NCBI GenBank assembly: GCA_003454835.1
Contig: DMTA01000374.1
Location: 1 to 6,458, forward strand
Direction of reading: 5' to 3'
Length of the DNA stretch: 6,458 nucleotides
From: Achromobacter sp.
GTDB taxonomy: Bacteria > Pseudomonadota > Gammaproteobacteria > Burkholderiales > Burkholderiaceae_B
Shown: in pieces, positions 1 through 5,852 of the stretch
Layout: the number at the start of each line of letters is the position of its first letter
How positions within the stretch are numbered: the first letter of the stretch is position 1
Translations under genes and position numbers: made by a program
Notes under the pieces: model-generated
What the model was told of the DNA's origin: nothing
Databases searched by the model: none
Seen by the model: only the letters and a program-made list of their open reading frames with translations

Positions 1-333
1 CAGGGCAGGAGGCAGCAGGCTGGACGCGGCGATGGCGACGGCGCCCACGTCCAGCCTTGCCAGCGCGCCCTGGCGGATGTCGACGGCCAGCCGGTCCACG
101 GCCTCGATGCCGGCCAGCGCATTGAGCACTTCGGGAATCAGCGCGCGCCCCTGGCTGGTCAGGTGCAGCCGCCGGTTCTCGCGGCTAAATAGCGCAAAGC
201 CCAACCGCGTTTCCATGTCGCGCAGCAGTGCGCTGGCGGCGGGCTGCGTCATGTTGACCGAGGCGGCTGCGGCGGTGACGGTGTCGAGCCGGTACATGGC
301 GCGCAACAGCAGAAGTTCTCGCCGATTGAGCAT
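1..333 (-). CDS. LysR-family transcriptional regulator, N-terminal 111 residues (3' end outside window)
   Basis: This is a DNA-binding regulator, expected to act as a multimer on the divergent promoter beside it. Only the first 111 codons are present; the effector-binding domain lies beyond the left edge. The visible part starts MLNRRELLLLRAM. It has a typical LysR winged helix-turn-helix at about residues 17-45, with the hallmark stretch NMTQPAASALLRDME (27-41), then FSRENRRLHLTSQGRAL (49-65) as the wing, and the start of the linker helix to about residue 90. The ATG at 333-331 gives the expected short N-terminal lead before the helix-turn-helix. The ATG at 344-342 is out of frame. No clear ribosome binding site precedes the start, which itself lies inside an inverted repeat, so autorepression is likely. 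The enzyme at 440-1537 is the probable target. Family is certain; effector is unknown. Confidence 0.93.
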   Translation of the reverse strand, partial: MLNRRELLLLRAMYRLDTVTAAAASVNMTQPAASALLRDMETRLGFALFSRENRRLHLTSQGRALIPEVLNALAGIEAVDRLAVDIRQGALARLDVGAVAIAASSLLPPAL

Positions 334-347
334 ATGAAATTCATATG
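331..347. promoter_or_regulatory. 17-bp dyad over the LysR start codon (candidate LysR operator)
   Basis: CATATGAA (331-338) and TTCATATG (340-347) are perfect inverted copies around a single central base at 339. The dyad fits the T-N11-A form known for LysR boxes (T333 to A345). It covers the ATG start of the divergent LysR gene, as expected for an autoregulatory site. The dyad is seen directly; binding by this LysR protein is inferred. Confidence 0.6.
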
Positions 348-378
348 GAAATAGTCAATTCATCTATTTGACCATATG
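342..378. promoter_or_regulatory. Long imperfect inverted repeat in the divergent promoter gap
   Basis: CATATGGAAATAG (342-354) is mirrored by CTATTTGACCATATG (364-378). The only mismatch between arms is a two-base insertion in the right arm, and the loop is 9 bases (355-363). Its outer CATATG is shared with the adjacent dyad, and the right end continues as a third CATATGAA (373-380). Half-sites at 331, 342 and 373 are 11 and 31 bp apart, roughly one and three helical turns. That suits a LysR tetramer bound to one face of the DNA. Function is inferred from position and symmetry. Confidence 0.5.
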
Positions 379-397
379 AACGGCAGGCCGCCAGAAT
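368..397 (+). promoter_or_regulatory. Candidate sigma-70 promoter for the enolase-superfamily gene
   Basis: TTGACC at 368-373 matches the -35 consensus in 5 of 6 bases. CAGAAT at 392-397 matches the -10 consensus in 4 of 6 with an 18-bp spacer. The -35 overlaps the right half-site of the inverted repeat at 342-378, a usual place for LysR activation or repression. Predicted transcription would begin near 404, giving a leader of about 36 nt before the ATG at 440. Moderate match only. Confidence 0.35.
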
Positions 398-439
398 AGG
401 CCATCGCATTCAGCAGACCCGCCATTCGCCCAAACCGCC

Positions 440-1537
440 ATGCCCGCCAACACCATCGTTTCCGTCACCTGCATTCCCTTGCGCCTGCCGTTCCATCACT
501 GGAGCCCGTCGCCCCTGTTTGCCGGCCGCCCGCGCGACAAGCTGGACAGCGCGCTGGTGCGCGTGCAGACCGAAGACGGCACGGTGGCCTGGGGCGAGTC
601 GTATTGCGTGGAGCCGCGCGCCTTGCCCGCGATCTTCGAGACGCTGATCGCCCCGCTGGCCTGCGGGCGCGACGCGGACGACGACACGCTGTTGCCAGGC
701 ATGCAGCGCACGCTGCACAACCTGGGACGGTCCGGCCCCGTGGTGCACGCGCTGGCCGGGCTGGATATCGCGCTGTGGGACCTGCGCGCCAAGCGCGCCG
801 GCGTGCCGCTGTACGCGTTGCTGGGCGGCAAGCGCCGCGAGCGGGTCCGTGTGTATGCATCGCTGCTGCAGTATTACGGCAACGCCGAGCGCCTGGACGC
901 CGTGACCACGCAGGCCCTGAACGCAGGCTATACCGAGATCAAGCTGCACGAGCGCACCGCCGATGCGCTGGCCGCCGTGCGTCGCAGCACGGGGCCGGGC
1001 GTGCCGATCATGGTGGACACGAATTGCGCGTGGCTGCCGGGCGAAGCCGAAGCCGCCATCGCCGCCATGCGCCCGCATGATCCGTTCTGGATCGAAGAAC
1101 CCTTGTGGCCGCCGGAAGACGATCGCGCACTCGCCCGCTTGAAACAGGCCTGCGGCATTGCGCTGGCCGTGGGCGAGAACGCCAGCAGCGCCACCGATCT
1201 GGAGCGCGTGGTGGACACGGAAGCGGCGCAGTACGTGCAGCCCAGCGTCATCAAGCTGGGCCTGACCGCCGCGTGGCGGATTGCGCAGAAGTGCGCGGAC
1301 TCAAGCGTCATCTGCGCGCCGCAGGTCGCATTTTTTGGCCCCGGCTATCTTGCCAGCCTGCATCTGATTGCCGCGCAGCAGACCGAGGTGTCGCTGGAAC
1401 GCCTTTACGTCGAACTCGCGCACGTGCCGTACGGACGCAGCGTACCCATCGAGAATGGCTGGGTCACCGTGCCGGACGCGCCGGGGCTTGGCGCGGATCC
1501 GGAAGCGGAACTTGCCGAGGGCCGGTACAGCGCCTGA
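440..1537 (+). CDS. Enolase-superfamily enzyme, mandelate racemase / muconate lactonizing type
   Basis: This is a 365-residue cytoplasmic enzyme expected to abstract the alpha-proton of a carboxylate substrate bound through Mg2+, leading to racemization, dehydration or cycloisomerization. The N-terminal capping domain (about 1-125) has GTVAWGESY at 47-55 and HALAGLDIALWDLRAKRAG at 103-121. The barrel follows. Metal ligands are visible as D193 (MVDTN), E219 (WIEEP) and E246 (VGEN). Lys168 starts a KLH motif where mandelate racemase has KxK. Lys272 lies in QPSVIKLG. The Asp/His dyad positions of mandelate racemase appear as S269 and Q295, and E320 matches its late Glu. Length is normal for the family. 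The ATG at 440 is the only start after an in-frame TGA at 377-379; no Shine-Dalgarno is evident. Divergent LysR and the downstream binding protein suggest a small catabolic unit. Fold is sure; substrate is not assignable. Confidence 0.93.
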   Translation: MPANTIVSVTCIPLRLPFHHWSPSPLFAGRPRDKLDSALVRVQTEDGTVAWGESYCVEPRALPAIFETLIAPLACGRDADDDTLLPGMQRTLHNLGRSGPVVHALAGLDIALWDLRAKRAGVPLYALLGGKRRERVRVYASLLQYYGNAERLDAVTTQALNAGYTEIKLHERTADALAAVRRSTGPGVPIMVDTNCAWLPGEAEAAIAAMRPHDPFWIEEPLWPPEDDRALARLKQACGIALAVGENASSATDLERVVDTEAAQYVQPSVIKLGLTAAWRIAQKCADSSVICAPQVAFFGPGYLASLHLIAAQQTEVSLERLYVELAHVPYGRSVPIENGWVTVPDAPGLGADPEAELAEGRYSA

Positions 1538-1612
1538 ACCCCAACCCGTAGAAAACCAAGCGCAAACCGCCACGAAGCCACAGGCCCCCAGAGGCCGCAG
1601 AGAACATGAACC

Positions 1613-1618
1613 AGGAGA
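1613..1618 (+). promoter_or_regulatory. Ribosome binding site fixing the start of the first binding protein
   Basis: AGGAGA lies 7 nt before the ATG at 1626. It decides the start: the open frame continues upstream to 1368, inside the enzyme gene, but only this ATG has a good site and is followed directly by a signal peptide. Confidence 0.8.
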
Positions 1619-1625
1619 CAAAGAC

Positions 1626-2618
1626 ATGCACGCATCGCGCAGAGCGTTTCTGATCAACAGCGCCACCCTGGCCGCGGGCGCCGCCGTATTGCCGTGGTCC
1701 TTCGCGGCACGCGCCGCGCAGTATCCGGACAAGGCGGTTCGCCTGTATATCCCCTACCCGCCGGGCGCGGCGACCGACACGCTCGGCCGCATGGCGGGTC
1801 AGGTGTTTGCCGAGGCGCTGGGCCAGCCCTTTGTCGTGGAAAACCGCGGCGGCGGCGGCACTACGATCGGCACGCGCGCGCTGGCGGTGTCCGCGCCGGA
1901 CGGCTACACCATCGGCATGGTCGACTCCACGTTCACCATCAATCCCGCGCTGCTGGGCGACCGTCAGCCGTACGACGCCATCAAGGATTTCGCGCCGATC
2001 TCGCTGATGGCGACGGCGCCCTTCGTCATGGTGGTGCACCCGTCGGTCAAGGCGACGGACATTGCGTCGTTCCTGGCGCTGGCCAAGTCGCAGCCCGGCA
2101 CGTTGTCGTTCGGGTCGGCGGGCGTGGGCAGCGGGCCCCATCTGGCCGGCGAGCAACTGCGCCAGCAGGCGGGCGTGGACGTGCTGCACGTGCCGTATCG
2201 CGGCGGCGGCACCGTGATCACCGATCTCTTGGGCGGCCAGGTGCAGTTCGGCTTTGCCACCGTGCCCACGCTGCTCGAACACATCAAGGCCGGCAAGCTG
2301 CGCGCGCTGGCGGTCACCAGCCCGCAGCGCACCAGCCAGTTGCCCGACGTGCCGACGTTTGCCGAGGCGGGGCTGCCCGGTGTGGATATCTCGCCGCTGT
2401 TCGGCGTGATTGCGCCGGCCGGCGTGCCGGAGCCAATCATTGAGCGCCTGTCGCAGACGCTGGGCGAATCCGTGCGCAACGGCGCGTTGCGCGACAAGCT
2501 GGCCGGGTTGGGTTTTCAGCCGGTGGGCAGCACGCCGGCGGAGTTCGCAAAGCGCATCCGTGACGATGTGGCCAAGTGGACCGCCGTGGTTCAGCGCGGC
2601 AACATCAAGGCCGAGTAA
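1626..2618 (+). CDS. Bug-family (tripartite tricarboxylate transporter-type) periplasmic substrate-binding protein
   Basis: This is a 330-residue extracytoplasmic solute-binding protein for an unknown, probably carboxylate, ligand. It opens MHASRRAFLIN, matching the twin-arginine pattern (SRRxFL). A hydrophobic Ala-rich stretch follows to about residue 28, and cleavage is likely after ARA at residue 30, so export by Tat is plausible. Mature-domain hallmarks of the Bug family are IPYPPGAATDTLGR (42-55), VENRGGGGTTIG (71-82), HVPYRGGG (188-195), DLLGGQVQ (200-207) and LRALAVTSPQR...LPDVPTFAEAGLPG (225-252). Length is normal. The start follows the upstream enzyme stop by 88 nt with no terminator between, so the two are probably co-transcribed. 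No TctA/TctB-like membrane subunit is in the window, as is common for scattered Bug genes. Ligand unknown; it may be the enzyme's substrate or an isomer of it. Confidence 0.95.
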   Translation: MHASRRAFLINSATLAAGAAVLPWSFAARAAQYPDKAVRLYIPYPPGAATDTLGRMAGQVFAEALGQPFVVENRGGGGTTIGTRALAVSAPDGYTIGMVDSTFTINPALLGDRQPYDAIKDFAPISLMATAPFVMVVHPSVKATDIASFLALAKSQPGTLSFGSAGVGSGPHLAGEQLRQQAGVDVLHVPYRGGGTVITDLLGGQVQFGFATVPTLLEHIKAGKLRALAVTSPQRTSQLPDVPTFAEAGLPGVDISPLFGVIAPAGVPEPIIERLSQTLGESVRNGALRDKLAGLGFQPVGSTPAEFAKRIRDDVAKWTAVVQRGNIKAE

Positions 2619-2624
2619 GCCGCC

Positions 2625-2708
2625 GCATCAGGCGTGCTTGCCAGTGCATCAGGTGTACTTGCCAGTGCATCAGGCGTGCTTGCCAGTGCATCAGGCGTAC
2701 TTGCCCGT
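2625..2708. repeat. Four tandem 21-bp units at the convergent gene junction
   Basis: The units lie at 2625-2645, 2646-2666, 2667-2687 and 2688-2708, each beginning GCATCAGG on the plus strand. Units 1 and 3 are identical. Unit 2 differs from unit 1 at two positions, and unit 4 differs from unit 1 at two positions. Units 2 and 4 share TAC where units 1 and 3 have TGC, so the array looks like a duplicated 42-bp pair. Unit 4 overlaps the last codons and TGA stop of the SDR gene on the minus strand; the other three lie between that stop and the convergent binding-protein gene. I see no strong hairpin with a T-run, so it is not a clear terminator. Confidence 0.9.
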
Positions 2709-3548
2709 CAGGCCGCCATCCACGAGCAGTTCGGTGCCGGTGATGTAGGACGCTTCGTCCGACGCCAGGAATGCCACCGCATTGGCCACTTCCCACGGCG
2801 TGCCCATGCGTCCCATCGGCACCTGCTTGTCGCGCGCCGCGCGCGCGGCGTTCAGGTCGTTCGCATCGAACATCTTTGCGACATTGGCGGTGACGCGGGG
2901 CGTATCGATCAGTCCCGGAATTACCGTGTTCACGCGGATGCGGTCGGCGGCATACTGCTGCGCGGCCATGCGCGCAAAGTGGATGACCGCGGCCTTGCTG
3001 ACGCTGTAGGCCAGGTGCGGATAACCGGTGTACCGGATGCCCGCGATGGAGGAGACGGCCACGATGGCGCCGCCGCCCTGCGCGCGCATGACGGGCGCCA
3101 GCAGGCGCGTGGCGATCAGCAGGCTGGTCACGTTCACCTGCTGGATGCGGTCCCAGTCGGCGATCGAGATGTCTTCGGGGCCGCCGACCTTGCCGATGCC
3201 CGCGTTGGCCTGCAGGATGTCGATGCGGCCAAAGCGGCGCAACGCCGCGTCGACCGCCGTCTGCATCGCGTCCGGATCCGCCACGTCGGCTTGCACCGCC
3301 AGCGCGCTGCCGCCGGCCGCTTCGACTTCATGCGCAGCCTCTTCGGCGGCGGTCAGGTTGGCGTCCAGCGCGATGATGGCCGCACCTTGGCGCGCCAGCG
3401 TTACGCAGCTGGCCTTGCCGATGCTCCAACCGGGCGCCGACGTGCCCGCGCCCGCAACCAGCGCCACCTTGCCGGCCAGGCGTGTGCCGGACTGCGGGGC
3501 AGCTTGAATGGGCATGCCGGAAACGAGCGTACCGGACCCCGCGCTCAC
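2691..3548 (-). CDS. SDR-family NAD(P)-dependent oxidoreductase
   Basis: This is a 285-residue classical-type short-chain dehydrogenase/reductase, expected to interconvert an alcohol and a ketone in the cytoplasm. The Rossmann nucleotide motif is GAGTSAPGWSIG (33-44), an expanded glycine loop that I recall from other SDR subgroups. Asp62 at the end of strand 2 (ALDAN) suggests NAD(H). NAG is at 115-117, Asn139 is in QQVNV, Ser167 in AVSSIAG, and the YxxxK pair is Y181/K185 (YSVSK). PGLIDTPRV (211-219) and the C-terminal GTELLVDGG (271-279) complete the fold. I chose the GTG at 3548-3546 because it overlaps the upstream stop as GTGA, implying coupled translation. An ATG at 3515-3513 (residue 12) is an alternative without a better ribosome site. 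The 11 extra residues precede the fold, so either start gives a working enzyme. Substrate unknown; it is probably the redox step of the operon. Confidence 0.93.
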   Translation of the reverse strand: MSAGSGTLVSGMPIQAAPQSGTRLAGKVALVAGAGTSAPGWSIGKASCVTLARQGAAIIALDANLTAAEEAAHEVEAAGGSALAVQADVADPDAMQTAVDAALRRFGRIDILQANAGIGKVGGPEDISIADWDRIQQVNVTSLLIATRLLAPVMRAQGGGAIVAVSSIAGIRYTGYPHLAYSVSKAAVIHFARMAAQQYAADRIRVNTVIPGLIDTPRVTANVAKMFDANDLNAARAARDKQVPMGRMGTPWEVANAVAFLASDEASYITGTELLVDGGLTGKYA

Positions 3549-4333
3549 GATTGCCCGCCGTCTTGCTGATGACTCTTGCCCTTGTCCACGTACGGAATGG
3601 CGTGGTCGATGGTTTCCCAGATGTAGCGCCCGGACGGGCTCTGCTGTTCTTCGGCTACGTGCGACACCAGGCCCGCCGCGCGCGAGATCACGGCAAAGCC
3701 GCGCATCAGATCGGTAGGCACGCCAATCTCGCTGAGCAGCGCGGCCACGGCGCCGGTCGCGTTGATGGTGATGTGCTTGCCGTAGGTCTCGTCGATCGCA
3801 CTGGCCAGCCAGCGCAGCGCCTGGACGGAATCGCCGCTCAACTCGCTTTCGGCTTCGGCCAGCGCCAGCAGCTTGATCGCGCGCGGATCGTCCGGCTTGT
3901 GCAGGTGATGGCCGAAGCCGGGCAGCGGGCTGCGCGATGCGCGGTGTTCGCGCGCAATCGCCAAGGCTTCCGCGGGGCCGTCGGATGCCTGCCGGATGCG
4001 GTCCAGCAGCCGCGAGCAGTTTTCCATCGTGCCGACGAACTGGCTGCCCACGGCCATCAGGCCGGACGCCACGGCGCCCTGCAGATTCTCGGGTGCGCTC
4101 ATGTAGATCAGCCGCGTGGCAATCGCGCTGGGCGTCATGCCGTGTTCCATCAGCGTGACCAGCACCGCGTCCACGATGCGCATGTCCACGGGGCGTGCGT
4201 CGCGGCCGAGGATCTGCATGATCATGACTTCGGTAAACGACTTCTTGCCGATCAGGTCTTCGACCAGGTCCACGTCGCGGTAAGACATGCCGGTCAGATG
4301 ATGGGCGCAGAGTCGGGTTTCGGGCTTGTTCAT
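3545..4333 (-). CDS. Citryl-CoA lyase-type protein (citrate synthase superfamily)
   Basis: This is a 262-residue protein, much shorter than citrate synthase (about 430), and close in layout to citryl-CoA lyase and the C-terminal part of ATP-citrate lyase. The expected reaction is cleavage of a citryl-CoA-like thioester into an acyl-CoA and an oxo-acid. Visible motifs are SGLMAVGSQFVGTMEN (90-105), in the place of the ATP-citrate lyase SGLLTIGDRFGGALD stretch, and GFGHHLHKPDDPRA (139-152), the equivalent of GxGHRVxxxxDPR, with H142 at the catalytic His position. ITINATGAVAALLSEIGVP (188-206) sits where citrate synthases have NVD; the Asp is replaced by Thr193. ATG 4333-4331 overlaps the ligase stop as ATGA and has AAGGAGA 4 nt upstream. 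The frame stays open to 4564, but that extension lies wholly inside the ligase gene. The true substrate and even the reaction direction are uncertain. Confidence 0.85.
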   Translation of the reverse strand: MNKPETRLCAHHLTGMSYRDVDLVEDLIGKKSFTEVMIMQILGRDARPVDMRIVDAVLVTLMEHGMTPSAIATRLIYMSAPENLQGAVASGLMAVGSQFVGTMENCSRLLDRIRQASDGPAEALAIAREHRASRSPLPGFGHHLHKPDDPRAIKLLALAEAESELSGDSVQALRWLASAIDETYGKHITINATGAVAALLSEIGVPTDLMRGFAVISRAAGLVSHVAEEQQSPSGRYIWETIDHAIPYVDKGKSHQQDGGQS

Positions 4334-5835
4334 GGCGTCTCCTTCAGTGCGGCGTCGCGCACCGCGTTCTTCAGCACCTTGCCCACGCTCGAGCGCGGCA
4401 GGCTGTCGTGGAAATGGATGTGCTTGGGCGTGGCGACCGGGCCCAGCAGCGTGCGCACGTGCGCCTTGAGTTCGTCGCCGCTGGCCTGCGCGCCGGGTTG
4501 AAGCTGGACGGCGGCGTGGACCGCTTCGCCCCACTTGTCGTCTGGCACGCCGAACACCGAGCATTCGTAGACGGCGGGATGCGCGGACAAGGCGTTTTCG
4601 ACGTCCACCGGATAGATGTTGAACCCGCCGGTGATGATGACGTCGCGCAGGCGGTCCTTCAGGAACAGATAGCCGCGCGCGTCGATCAGGCCCGTGTCGC
4701 CGGTGTGCAGCCAGCCGTCGACGATGGTTTCGGCGGTCTTCTCGGGCAGGCGCCAGTAGCCGGTCATCACCAGATCGCCCTGGACCACGACTTCACCGAT
4801 CTCGCCGCGCGGCAGCAGCGTGCCGTCGGGCGCCATGATTGCCACGTCGGACAGCGGCGTGACGCGGCCGACCGATGCGCGGTTCTCCGGCGCTTCCAGA
4901 TCGGCGGGCCGCAGCACGGTGACGATCTGCGGCGCCTCGGTCTGGCCGTAGGTCGTGCCCAGCACCGGGCCGAAGAAGGCGCGCGCGCGCTCGATCTTTT
5001 CGACGGGCATGGGCGCCCCGCCGTAGATCAGGTTGCGCAGATGCGGGAAGTCCGCGCGCGAGACGCCGGGCTGCGCCATGATCATGTAGATCAGCGTCGG
5101 CGGCATGAAGCTCAGCGTGCCGCCGCGCGCGCGAAATGCTTCGGTGATGGTGGCGGGCGACACGCTGTCCAGCAGTAGATGCGCGCCGCCCTGCGCCAGC
5201 ACCGGCAACAGATAGGTGCCCGTGCCGTGCGTGATGGGCGCGGACACGACGTAGCGGTCTTCGGCGGTAAGGCCCCAGTTGAGGATCTGGTTGACGATGC
5301 CGGCGTTCCACGCGTGATACGGCTGCATCACGCCCTTGGGCAGCCCGGTGGTGCCGCCCGTGAACTTGATGGCCTGCGTGGCGTCGCGCGGCAAGGCGTG
5401 ACGCGCCGGAACGTCGTTGGCAAAACGCGCGAGCAGCGCGTCCAGCGACAGGTCAGCGGCCGCGTCGTCCAGCACGATGCGCCGTGCGGAACCCGCCGGC
5501 ACGAGCGGCGCGCCGACGTCGTCGACGATCACGATGGTCGGCTCGGTCGCATCCAGGATGCGGCCGATCTCGCGCGCGGTGCTGCGGTAGTTCAGCGGCA
5601 CCCAGACCTTGCCGCTGGCCAGCACCGCCAACAGCGCCAGAATGTGACGCGCCGAGTTGCCGGCGCAGATGGCCACGCGCGTCTGCGGCTCGGGGTCCAG
5701 ATCCTGCAGGGCGGCCGCCAGCGCGCGGGTGTCGGCCGCCAGCCGCGCGTAAGTGGTCTGCCCATCGGGACCGTCGAGCGCCACGCGATCCGGGTACAGC
5801 TCGGCCGCGCGGAAGAAGAAATCAATCGGGTACAC
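4330..5835 (-). CDS. AMP-forming acyl-CoA ligase (ANL superfamily)
   Basis: This is a 501-residue cytoplasmic enzyme that activates a carboxylic acid with ATP to an acyl-adenylate and then to the CoA thioester. The phosphate-binding loop is FTGGTTGLPKG (158-168). The A5 motif is TYGQTE (295-300), followed by GWLHTGD (374-380), LKDRLRDVIITGGFNIYP (392-409) with D394/R395 before the domain hinge, and SSVGKVLKN (482-490) with the catalytic Lys486. Length is typical of fatty-acid or aryl-CoA ligases. I place the start at GTG 5835-5833 because AAGGAG lies 5 nt upstream. An in-frame ATG at 5895 would overlap the preceding gene by 43 bp and add an uncharacteristic Arg/Gln-rich lead. It sits 17 nt after the binding-protein stop and overlaps the lyase start by 4 bp, clearly one operon. 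The acid is unknown; the lyase next door hints at a citrate-like or branched hydroxy acid. Confidence 0.94.
   Translation of the reverse strand: MYPIDFFFRAAELYPDRVALDGPDGQTTYARLAADTRALAAALQDLDPEPQTRVAICAGNSARHILALLAVLASGKVWVPLNYRSTAREIGRILDATEPTIVIVDDVGAPLVPAGSARRIVLDDAAADLSLDALLARFANDVPARHALPRDATQAIKFTGGTTGLPKGVMQPYHAWNAGIVNQILNWGLTAEDRYVVSAPITHGTGTYLLPVLAQGGAHLLLDSVSPATITEAFRARGGTLSFMPPTLIYMIMAQPGVSRADFPHLRNLIYGGAPMPVEKIERARAFFGPVLGTTYGQTEAPQIVTVLRPADLEAPENRASVGRVTPLSDVAIMAPDGTLLPRGEIGEVVVQGDLVMTGYWRLPEKTAETIVDGWLHTGDTGLIDARGYLFLKDRLRDVIITGGFNIYPVDVENALSAHPAVYECSVFGVPDDKWGEAVHAAVQLQPGAQASGDELKAHVRTLLGPVATPKHIHFHDSLPRSSVGKVLKNAVRDAALKETP
4338..4344 (-). promoter_or_regulatory. Ribosome binding site of the citryl-CoA lyase-type gene
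   Basis: On the minus strand AAGGAGA sits 4 nt before the ATG at 4333-4331, inside the last codons (LKETP) of the ligase gene. It fixes the start at the ATGA overlap and supports coupled translation. Confidence 0.75.
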
Positions 5836-5840
5836 CTCAG

Positions 5841-5846
5841 CTCCTT
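5841..5846 (-). promoter_or_regulatory. Ribosome binding site selecting a GTG start for the ligase
   Basis: AAGGAG on the minus strand lies 5 nt before GTG 5835-5833, within the short gap after the upstream TAA (5855-5853). It is the best evidence that translation begins at GTG and not at the ATG 60 nt upstream. Confidence 0.78.
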
Positions 5847-5852
5847 GAATGC

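Noticed and set aside
158..168. Ligase residues 158-168: Gly in place of Ser in the phosphate loop (FTGGTTG)
   Set aside because: TGGTTG is a common natural variant among AMP-forming ligases, so it is not a sign of lost activity. The coordinates given here are protein residues of the gene at 4330-5835.
32..337. Open frame on the plus strand opposite the LysR gene
   Set aside because: Ser/Arg/Ala-rich translation without domain character, opposite a clear LysR helix-turn-helix; a GC-driven shadow.
410..1078. Long open frame on the minus strand across the enolase-superfamily gene
   Set aside because: Low-complexity Arg/Gly/His/Gln translation; the plus strand carries all the metal-ligand motifs.
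1583..1596. GGCC-CCCAGA-GGCC inverted repeat between the enzyme and binding-protein genes
   Set aside because: A 4-bp stem without a T-run is too weak to call a terminator or regulatory hairpin.
1606..1653. 15-codon mini-frame (ATG at 1606) overlapping the start of the first binding protein
   Set aside because: Considered as an upstream leader peptide, but it lacks a good ribosome site and any recognisable attenuator; its sequence includes the AGGAGA used by the real gene.
1464..2282. 272-codon minus-strand frame opposite the first binding protein
   Set aside because: Antisense to a full Bug protein with signal peptide and ribosome site; the translation is His/Arg/Gly-rich with no motif.
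2619..2690. Intrinsic terminator in the convergent gap
   Set aside because: Units can form only short stems of 3-4 bp (GCC...GGC) and no T-run follows on either strand.
3417..3452. Expanded glycine loop in the SDR (GAGTSAPGWSIG) as a possible defect
   Set aside because: A loop of this GxG...PGWxxGK form is, from memory, seen in other SDR subgroups, and the catalytic residues are all present.
4408..5178. Long plus-strand frames opposite the CoA ligase (also 5179-5856)
   Set aside because: The ligase on the minus strand has every ANL motif in order; these are typical shadows of GC-rich codon use.
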